From an uncultured Chloroflexota bacterium (GTDB taxonomy: Bacteria > Chloroflexota > Dehalococcoidia > UBA2247 > RBG-13-53-26), in the NCBI GenBank assembly GCA_937860285.1, contig CALMBS010000036.1, forward strand, positions 1 to 28,750: a stretch of 28,750 bases of DNA. Reading direction: 5' to 3'. The position numbers and the translations under genes are program-made. Shown here piece by piece: positions 1 through 7,270 of this stretch; positions within the stretch are counted from its first letter, which is position 1; the number at the start of each line of letters is the position of its first letter. The notes beneath the pieces are model-generated. The model searched no databases and had not been told where the DNA came from. It saw only the letters and a program-made list of their open reading frames with translations.

Positions 1-7
1 CAGGGCG

Positions 8-340
8 TCACGCCTTGACCTCGGGCGGCTTGGACTCCGCGGCCGCGGCCGCGGACGGCTTATCGGTGGCCTTGGCCCGGGCGGCCGCGGCCTCCGGCTC
101 TGCCGTCTTCTCGGCCGGCTTGTCTCCATCTCCCTTGCTGCTGCTACAGGCGCTTCTGCCGTCGGACGCATGGTCAGTGACGTAGAACCCGGGGCCCTTG
201 AAGACGATGGGCACCGGGGAGAAGATGCGCTGTGCCGGGCACTGACACCGAGGGCAGCTGGCCCCGGTGCTCTCGCTGAATCCCCTCTTGACCTCGAACC
301 TGATATCGCAAGAGGGGCACTTGTACTCGTAGATCGGCAT
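8..340 (-). CDS. FmdB-family zinc-ribbon protein
   Basis: A 110-residue protein opening with MPIYEYKCPSC, the signature start of the FmdB/CxxC_CxxC_SSSS regulatory-protein family. Two CxxC knuckles (Cys8/Cys11 and the CPRC pair near residue 30) should form a zinc ribbon. The C-terminal half is a low-complexity Ala/Lys/Pro/Glu tail encoded by GGCCGC-type repeats, as is common in this family. I chose the ATG at 340 because AGGAGG lies just upstream and the family begins there; a longer frame to 433 adds unrelated residues. That Shine-Dalgarno lies inside the preceding YkgJ-like gene, whose stop is one base away, so the two are probably translationally coupled. The family is often called a putative regulator, but its molecular role is not established. 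Confidence 0.88.
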   Translation of the reverse strand: MPIYEYKCPSCDIRFEVKRGFSESTGASCPRCQCPAQRIFSPVPIVFKGPGFYVTDHASDGRSACSSSKGDGDKPAEKTAEPEAAAARAKATDKPSAAAAAESKPPEVKA

Positions 341-341
341 G

Positions 342-776
342 TCAAGTCCTCCTGTCACTAACCAATGAGTCGACGAACAGACGGAAATCCCGCATCTTCT
401 CGTCCGGACCCGCCGGCTGCCCCAGGGAGTCAACCGTCAGGCCCCAGCGCCTGGCCAGACCGGCCCGGCACTCCTGCCTGTGGCCGCCGGCCGTCCACTC
501 CCGGCAGCTCGAAGGCTTGAAGTCGTGGATGGCGCAGAGATCATCTCCGCTCCCAGCCGGACGCTCCAGGAACGGACAGCCGCCGTTCTCGTGGCGAAGC
601 AGCATGCTGGACTCGCCGGGCCAGCGCCGGTCCCCGTACCTCTCCCGGAACTCAATCCCGGTCAACCCCAGCCTGCCGGCTATGCCCTCGGCTTCGGCCG
701 GCTCCAGCCGGACCTGGTATCGCCGGCAGCACTCACCGCACCGCAGACAAGGCCAGCCCGGCAATCTCAACAGCAC
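342..776 (-). CDS. YkgJ-family CxxCxxCC cluster-binding protein
   Basis: A 144-residue protein with an N-terminal CLRCGECC motif at residues 10-17, followed by a CPF segment and a CAIHDFKPSSC segment. This is the eight-cysteine layout of the YkgJ (UPF0153) family, thought to bind a zinc or iron cluster. The substrate is unknown. The start is a GTG at 776 with GGAGG six bases upstream. The gene lies one base ahead of the FmdB-like zinc ribbon and contains its ribosome binding site, so the pair forms a two-gene unit. A second, diverged family member is at 17604-18164. Confidence 0.82.
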   Translation of the reverse strand: MLLRLPGWPCLRCGECCRRYQVRLEPAEAEGIAGRLGLTGIEFRERYGDRRWPGESSMLLRHENGGCPFLERPAGSGDDLCAIHDFKPSSCREWTAGGHRQECRAGLARRWGLTVDSLGQPAGPDEKMRDFRLFVDSLVSDRRT

Positions 777-839
777 TCTCGGCCTCCACCTTCCAGATCG
801 GCTTCCGCTTCAGGACCTCGGCCGCGCTTTACTCCGTGA

Positions 840-869
840 GGGGGCGGCCCTGTGTACAGGGCCGCCCCC
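840..869 (-). terminator. GC-rich hairpin downstream of groEL
   Basis: A perfect 13-bp inverted repeat (arm GGGGGCGGCCCTG) with a four-base loop lies 26 bases past the groEL stop and ahead of the YkgJ-like gene. No T-tract follows on the minus strand, so it is either a non-canonical terminator or a 3' stabilising hairpin for the groESL mRNA. Confidence 0.6.
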
Positions 870-895
870 CGGGTCAGCGTTGAGCGTTCGGTAAC

Positions 896-2515
<1,620 letters not shown>

Positions 2516-2532
2516 TAGTTGCTTCTCCTTCC

Positions 2533-2841
2533 CTAGTTCTTCTTCGCCAGAATGTCGCTCTCTCGAACGACGATGAGCTCTTCGTCGTCAATCCTGAGCT
2601 CGGTGCCGGCATACTTCGCGTAGATAACGATATCGCCTACCTTGACGTCCATCGCCATCCGCTGGCCCTCGTCATTCATCCGTCCCGGGCCGACCGCCAC
2701 AACCTCGCCCTCCTGGGGCTTCTCCTTGGCCGTGTCCGGCAGGACTATCCCCCCCTTGGACACTTCCTCCCGCTTGGACGGTTTGATCACCACCCGGTCC
2801 CCAAGCGGATCCAGCTTGCCAGTCTTTCCCTTGGTTGCCAT
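2533..2841 (-). CDS. groES: 10-kDa co-chaperonin GroES
   Basis: A 102-residue co-chaperonin that caps GroEL. The core PLGDRVVIKPS begins near residue 12, the mobile loop (EEVSKGGIVLPDTA) follows at about residues 25-38, and the family's EGEVVAVGPGR and VGDIVIYAKYAGTE segments come next. The N-terminus carries about ten extra residues rich in Lys and Gly compared with the usual 95-residue form. The ATG at 2841 has a strong purine-rich site (AGGAAGGAGGA) immediately upstream. It forms an operon with groEL 17 bases downstream. Confidence 0.97.
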   Translation of the reverse strand: MATKGKTGKLDPLGDRVVIKPSKREEVSKGGIVLPDTAKEKPQEGEVVAVGPGRMNDEGQRMAMDVKVGDIVIYAKYAGTELRIDDEELIVVRESDILAKKN

Positions 2842-2949
2842 GAACTCCTCCTTCCTCTGTCGTAGACACTTCTAGATACAATGATGGCCGTCAGTGGGTC
2901 TATGGGTATTCGGTTTGCGGTGCGGGGCGCCTTCAGAGAGACCCTGCAT
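2842..2949. other. groES upstream region, no CIRCE element seen
   Basis: This stretch separates groES from the divergent kinase operon. Beyond the groES ribosome binding site I find no TTAGCACTC-N9-GAGTGCTAA (CIRCE/HrcA) element. I also find no convincing -35/-10 pair on the minus strand. Confidence 0.4.
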
Positions 2950-2979
2950 TTAAGATTGTAGGCGGCGCTGTGTTAGAAT
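2950..2979 (+). promoter_or_regulatory. Promoter of the kinase/PhoB-type regulator operon
   Basis: TTAAGA at 2950-2955 and TAGAAT at 2974-2979 are separated by 18 bp. The -10 is extended, reading TGTGTTAGAAT from 2969. The same extended form recurs before other genes in the window. A start site would fall near 2986, inside the 11-bp repeat array. Confidence 0.55.
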
Positions 2980-3015
2980 AACGCTGGAACAGTATTAGAA
3001 TTCCGTTAGAACTCC
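2972..3015 (+). promoter_or_regulatory. Four direct repeats in 11-bp phase, probable response-regulator box
   Basis: Hexamers TTAGAA (2973), CTGGAA (2984), TTAGAA (2995) and TTAGAA (3006) are spaced exactly 11 bp apart. OmpR/PhoB-family regulators classically bind direct repeats with 11-bp periodicity, and the operon downstream encodes such a regulator. The array overlaps the -10 element and predicted start site, which suggests autoregulation, more likely repression from this position. The protein-DNA assignment is inferred. Confidence 0.55.
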
Positions 3016-3042
3016 GACGATGTTCGGAGGCCCGTTTACATC

Positions 3043-4602
3043 ATGGCCCACCTGATGGACAGTTCGGATGCCTTGCCGCAGGAGGCGGACCTCCGGGCGA
3101 GCTTGAGGATGATCCTCAAGAACGCCATAGAGGCCCTCGGCGGCAGCGCGGGCGTGGTGGCCACCTGGGACCAGGAGGAGCGCTGCTTCACGCCCACCTA
3201 CTCCTTCGGGCTGGACGAGAGGGCCCTGGAGCAACTGCTCCCCCTGCTGGAAGAGGCCGTGCCCGACCTGGCCGTCAGCTCCCAGAGCTTCAACGCCCTG
3301 TCCCGCATCCTGGGGCCGCCCCTCCCCAAGTCGGACCAGGGGCTGATCCTGGACCCCATCGTCGCCCTGCCGCTTCGCGTCGGCCGGCGCTCCCTGGGCT
3401 TCATCTACGTCCTGCGCCCGCGCAGCTGCATGGCCTTCTCGGCCGTGGACCAGTCCACGCTGAACGCCTTCGCCCGGCAGGCCGCCATCGCGGTGGACAA
3501 CGCCCACCTGGTGCACAATCTCATCGAGGAGAAGTCCAGGGTGGAATCCATGCTGGAGGGCAGCGCCGAAGGCATGATGAGCCTGGACGGCCGGCGGCGC
3601 CTCCTCGGATTCAATGCCGCCATGGAGAGGATGTCCGGGCACCCCCGGCGCCAGGTGCTGTCCCTGCCCTGCTACCACGTGCTCAACTTCCGCGATTTTG
3701 AAGGCCGTTCCATCTGCAACAGCGACCGCTGCCCCATGGTGACCCGCCCGGACGGCGGCCCCTCCACCTGCGAGCTGCAGGGCAAGATCCAGTCCGCCGA
3801 CGGGCAGGACATAGAGGTGGCCATGGTCTACTCCGTGAACCGCTCCCGGGCCACCGGGCGGGCGCACAGCGCTGTCATCAACGTCCGGGACATAAAGCGC
3901 CTGCGCGAGACCGAGAACCTCCGGTCCGCCTTCCTGTCCATGCTGGGGCATGAGCTGCAGACGCCGCTCTCCATCATCAAGGGCTACACCAGCACGCTCG
4001 CCCGGAGCGACGCCAGGTGGAACAGGAAGACATTGCGCGAGGGGCTGCAGGTGATCGAGGAAGAGTGCGACCGCCTGAGCAAGCTGGTGAACCGGCTGCT
4101 CCTGGCCTCCCGCATCGAGAGCCGCACCGTGACCCTCAAGAAGGAGCCCGTCCAGCTGTCGGTCATGGCCACCAAGGTCGTCAGGAGGCTGGAGCCGGTG
4201 ACCGCCAACCACCGGTTCGAGGTCGATTTCGGTCCCGATTTCCCCGAGGTGTACGCCGACCCGGAGCGCATGGAGGAGGTCCTGACCAACCTGGTGGACA
4301 ATGCCATAAAGTACTCGCCGAAAGGCGGCCGCATCACCGTGACCGGCCGGGCGGATGCGGGGCGCGTCCGGGTGACGGTCGCCGACGAAGGCATCGGCAT
4401 TCCGCGCCGGGAGCTGGGCCGGGTCTTCGAGCGGTTCCGCCGCGGAGAGAACGGCCAGGTGCAGAAGGTCCGGGGCATGGGTCTGGGGCTCTACATCTGC
4501 AGGTCGATAGTCGAGGCCCACGGGGGCCAGATAGAGGTCGCCAGCGAGGCCGGCAAAGGCTCGCAGTTCACCTTCACTCTGCCCGTGGGCGGAGGTGAAT
4601 GA
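3043..4602 (+). CDS. Soluble GAF-PAS sensor histidine kinase
   Basis: A 519-residue cytoplasmic kinase with no membrane segment. Domain order is GAF (about 15-155), PAS (about 165-285), HisKA with the H-box HELQTPLS (His303, predicted phosphorylation site), then HATPase_c with N-box NLVDNAIKYSPKGG, G1 DEGIGIP, F-box FERFRR and G2 GMGLGLYICRS. All catalytic boxes look intact. The PAS domain has four cysteines (Cys210, 225, 230, 243) in a CYHVLNF...C....CP arrangement, which could bind a metal or sense redox. The ATG at 3043 has GGAGG 12 bases upstream, a rather long spacing. The gene ends inside the ribosome binding region of the downstream PhoB-type regulator, its obvious partner. The signal sensed is unknown. 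Confidence 0.92.
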   Translation: MAHLMDSSDALPQEADLRASLRMILKNAIEALGGSAGVVATWDQEERCFTPTYSFGLDERALEQLLPLLEEAVPDLAVSSQSFNALSRILGPPLPKSDQGLILDPIVALPLRVGRRSLGFIYVLRPRSCMAFSAVDQSTLNAFARQAAIAVDNAHLVHNLIEEKSRVESMLEGSAEGMMSLDGRRRLLGFNAAMERMSGHPRRQVLSLPCYHVLNFRDFEGRSICNSDRCPMVTRPDGGPSTCELQGKIQSADGQDIEVAMVYSVNRSRATGRAHSAVINVRDIKRLRETENLRSAFLSMLGHELQTPLSIIKGYTSTLARSDARWNRKTLREGLQVIEEECDRLSKLVNRLLLASRIESRTVTLKKEPVQLSVMATKVVRRLEPVTANHRFEVDFGPDFPEVYADPERMEEVLTNLVDNAIKYSPKGGRITVTGRADAGRVRVTVADEGIGIPRRELGRVFERFRRGENGQVQKVRGMGLGLYICRSIVEAHGGQIEVASEAGKGSQFTFTLPVGGGE

Positions 4603-4606
4603 AGAC

Positions 4607-5317
4607 ATGGTTTCGAGCATCTCCGGCAAGACCGTGCTCGTGGTGGACGATGAATCCCGCATGGTGGAGTTCATCGCCATGAACCTCGAGCTGGAGGGGT
4701 TCCGGGTAGTCAGGGCAGCCAACGGGTCGGAGGCCCTGGAGAAGGCCTCGCGGGAACACCCCGACCTGGTGGTCCTGGACATAATGATGCCGGAGATGGA
4801 CGGGTTCGAGACGCTGGCCGGGCTGCGGGAGACCTCGTCCGTGCCCGTCATCTTTCTGACCGCCAAGAGCGAAGAGGCAGACCGCATCAGGGGACTCGAC
4901 CTGGGCGCCGACGACTACATAACCAAGCCCTTCAGCCCCCGGGAGCTGGTCTCCCGCATCCGGGCCGTACTGAGGAGGACGGAGCCGGCGGCCCTGGCCA
5001 GCTCTGAAATCGTGGTTGACGATGAGCTCCGGATCAACTTCGACCAGCGCAAAGTGATCGTCCGCGGGCGCGAGGTCCGCCTGAGGCCGACCGAGTACCG
5101 GCTGCTGTACCAGCTGGTGACCAATGCCGGGAAGCTGCTGACGCACGAGGTGCTTCTCTCCAGAGTGTGGGGCGCGGAGTACCGCGACGAGGACCAGTAC
5201 GTCAGGCTCTACATCACCTATCTGCGGCAGAAGATAGAGAAGGACCCGCGCAATCCCAGGTACATCCTCAGCGAACGCGGCCTGGGCTACCGCTTCAGGG
5301 ACATCGCCCGTCCGTGA
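4607..5317 (+). CDS. OmpR/PhoB-type response regulator
   Basis: A 236-residue DNA-binding regulator. The receiver domain (about 8-120) has the acidic pair DD14-15, phospho-acceptor Asp58 in LVVLDIMMPEMDG and the conserved Lys in ITKPF. The C-terminal winged helix (about 140-235) has the RPTEYRLLYQL, VLLSRVWG and RGLGYRF landmarks of Trans_reg_C. I chose ATG 4607 because a perfect GGAGGTGA at 4591-4598 sits eight bases upstream; a GTG at 4595 would overlap that site. It follows the kinase stop by four bases and should be phosphorylated by it. Family knowledge suggests it binds 11-bp direct repeats, and four such repeats lie at the operon promoter. Confidence 0.93.
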   Translation: MVSSISGKTVLVVDDESRMVEFIAMNLELEGFRVVRAANGSEALEKASREHPDLVVLDIMMPEMDGFETLAGLRETSSVPVIFLTAKSEEADRIRGLDLGADDYITKPFSPRELVSRIRAVLRRTEPAALASSEIVVDDELRINFDQRKVIVRGREVRLRPTEYRLLYQLVTNAGKLLTHEVLLSRVWGAEYRDEDQYVRLYITYLRQKIEKDPRNPRYILSERGLGYRFRDIARP

Positions 5318-5410
5318 CGACATCGCCTGTCCGCGACGGGTTCGCCCGTCCGTGACGACATCGCCTGTCCGCGACGGGTTCGCCCGTCCGTGACGACATC
5401 GCCTGTCCGC
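5305..5410 (+). repeat. 38-bp tandem repeat, 2.8 copies
   Basis: Units begin at 5305, 5343 and 5381. Each 38-bp unit is made of two related 19-bp halves of the form WTCGCCYGTCCGYGACGRS, so the array is about five and a half copies of a 19-mer. The junctions form GACGGG-TTCG-CCCGTC hairpins. The first copy overlaps the last codons and stop of the response regulator, so the array lies in its 3' end and untranslated region. It may act as a 3' stabilising structure or terminator, or be neutral expansion. There is no spacer diversity and no cas gene. Confidence 0.85.
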
Positions 5411-5811
5411 GGTACCGCCGGGATGCCTTTGTGACATCCCGGTGATGCCCGGGCCGGCCATTGAGATACGGCCGAGAGGCCGGGCTGCTACACTCTTTCC
5501 TGACGATCCCATCGTCACACCCCCCAGGGGAGGGATGGGGAGGAGGATCTCAATATTGCTCGGGCTGAGCCATTCCGAAGCGCGAAAGTGACCCTGACCA
5601 AGTCACTGCGGACCTCCTTCCCCATCTCTCGCTATTCCAGCCGGCACTGACCACTCCACCATCGCGGCGTCCTGTTGCCCTGCGCCATTCCGGGCATTCG
5701 CGCCGGCCGGCCGCATCATCGCGGACAATCCCGGGAGACGACACAGGGCGATACCGGAGCGGGGTCCTGGCCGAAGGCACAGGCGCGGCGGGGTGGCAGT
5801 GCTGCAGGGGA
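5411..5811. other. Gene-free stretch with serial inverted repeats
   Basis: No supportable gene. Perfect inverted repeats are CCGGGATG/CATCCCGG (5418-5442, 9-base loop), TGACGAT/ATCGTCA (5501-5517, 3-base loop) and AGTGAC/GTCACT (5587-5607, 9-base loop). An extended -10-like TGCTACACT (5486-5494) precedes the second hairpin by about seven bases. This could be the start of a small transcript running antisense towards the HD-GYP gene, but the evidence is weak. Confidence 0.4.
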
Positions 5812-7266
5812 TCAGCCGGGGGCGCTGGGGATGTTGCGGAAGTGGAATCCTCCCTGGTTGAAGACCCGGAGACACGCATCGACTACCTGGGGATCGTAGA
5901 GCCTCCCCCTGCCCGCCACTATGGCCTCCAGCCCTCGGTCCGTTCCCAGCGCCGCCCGGTAGGGGCGGTGGGACGACATGGCTTCGACCACGTCGGAGAC
6001 CCCCAGTATCCTGGCTTCCGGATGTATCTGGTCCCCGCGCAGGCCGGACGGGTACCCCGACCCGTCCAGGCGCTCGTGGTGCTGCAGCACAATGTCGGCG
6101 ATGGGCCAGGGGAACTCGATCTTCTCCAGGACTTCGTAGGCCGCCCTGGGATGCTGCTTCACGATCTCAAACTCGATGGGCGACAGGGGAGCGGGCTTGT
6201 TCAGGATCTCGATGGGCACGCAGACCTTGCCCACATCGTGGATGAGGCCGGCGATGCGGATCACGCCGAAACGGGACTCCGCCACGCCCATCTGCTGGGC
6301 GATCTCACAGGCCAGATCGGCCACGCGCACCTGGTGGCCGGCGGTGTAGCGGTCCCGGGCCTCCACCATCGTGGCCAGGGCCTGGATAGTGCCCTCCACT
6401 GTCCGTCCCAGCCTGTCCAGGCTGCCCCGCAGCTCGGCGGTCTGGTCCCGGACCCGTTCTTCCAGGGTGTCAAAGGCGGTCTTGACGGCCGCCTCCGCCC
6501 GCTTGCGCTCGGTGATGTCGCGGAACACCATGACCGCCCCGGTGAGGCGTCCAACATCGTCTATCATGGGCGCGGCGCTGTCTTCGACGGGAATCCTCTC
6601 GCCGTTCTTCCGGATCAGAAGGACCGGCCCGATCATGTTCAGGGCCACTCTCTTCTCCAGGACCTCGGCCACCGGGGTCTCGAAAGGCTTCCCGGTCCTC
6701 TCGTCCACGATCTTCAGCACCGCGTCCAGCTTCAGGCCCAGCGCCTCCTCCTCCCGCCAGCCGGTAACGCTCTGGGCGGAGGGGTTCATCAGGGTGATCC
6801 TCATTTCGGTATCGGTGACGATGACGCAGTCGGCAATGCACCTGACCGTGGTGGCAAACTGCCGCTGGCTCTCCCTCAGCTTCTCCTCCATGGTGTGCTT
6901 GTAGAGGGCCATCTCGATGGCGGCGTAGAGCTCCTTCTCGGAGAACGGCTTGATGAGATAGCCGTAGGGCTCCGTCTCCCTCGCCCTCTGCACGGTGCGA
7001 TCGTCAGCGAAAGCGGTGAGGTAGATGACGGGGACCTCGATCCGGCTGCGGATCCTCTGGGCCGTCTCCACACCGTCGATATCCCCCCTGAGCTGAACAT
7101 CCATCAGGATGAGATCGGGGTGGTTGGCGGTGGCCACGGAAACCGCCTCATCCCCGCTGGCGGCCGTGCCGCAGACCGAGTGACCCATCCTGGCCAGCCT
7201 GTCCTGGATCTCCATGGAGATCACGGCTTCATCTTCGACGACCATGATTCTGGCCTTGTCCACCAT
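5812..7266 (-). CDS. Response regulator: receiver-PAS-HD-GYP, probable c-di-GMP phosphodiesterase
   Basis: A 484-residue protein. The receiver domain (about 5-122) has Asp56 in LILMDVQLRG. A PAS domain follows (about 135-260), then a short coiled linker, then an HD-GYP domain (about 290-470). The metal and catalytic residues look intact: His343-Asp344 in LIHDVGKV, the His396-His397 pair in LQHHERLDGSGYP, and the GYP motif itself. Family knowledge makes it a phosphorylation-controlled hydrolase of cyclic di-GMP. It starts four bases after the stop of the HisKA_2 kinase, with AGGAGG inside that gene, so the pair is surely co-expressed and the kinase is the likely phosphodonor. No GGDEF protein is present in the window. 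Confidence 0.92.
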   Translation of the reverse strand: MVDKARIMVVEDEAVISMEIQDRLARMGHSVCGTAASGDEAVSVATANHPDLILMDVQLRGDIDGVETAQRIRSRIEVPVIYLTAFADDRTVQRARETEPYGYLIKPFSEKELYAAIEMALYKHTMEEKLRESQRQFATTVRCIADCVIVTDTEMRITLMNPSAQSVTGWREEEALGLKLDAVLKIVDERTGKPFETPVAEVLEKRVALNMIGPVLLIRKNGERIPVEDSAAPMIDDVGRLTGAVMVFRDITERKRAEAAVKTAFDTLEERVRDQTAELRGSLDRLGRTVEGTIQALATMVEARDRYTAGHQVRVADLACEIAQQMGVAESRFGVIRIAGLIHDVGKVCVPIEILNKPAPLSPIEFEIVKQHPRAAYEVLEKIEFPWPIADIVLQHHERLDGSGYPSGLRGDQIHPEARILGVSDVVEAMSSHRPYRAALGTDRGLEAIVAGRGRLYDPQVVDACLRVFNQGGFHFRNIPSAPG

Positions 7267-7270
7267 CTCT

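Noticed and set aside
170..361. Short plus-strand frame opposite the FmdB-like gene
   Set aside because: Antisense to a protein with clear zinc-ribbon motifs and without a ribosome site.
2995..4887. Long minus-strand open frame of 630 codons
   Set aside because: It is antisense to the intact histidine kinase and regulator. Its translation is low-complexity His/Gly/Leu/Ala typical of shadow frames in GC-rich genes.
5305..5410. CRISPR-like array
   Set aside because: Units are contiguous 38-bp tandem copies with no unique spacers, and no cas gene is nearby.
5550..5879. Two minus-strand open frames in the gene-free stretch
   Set aside because: Pro/Arg/Ser-rich, without a ribosome site or motif, and overlapping the end of the HD-GYP gene.
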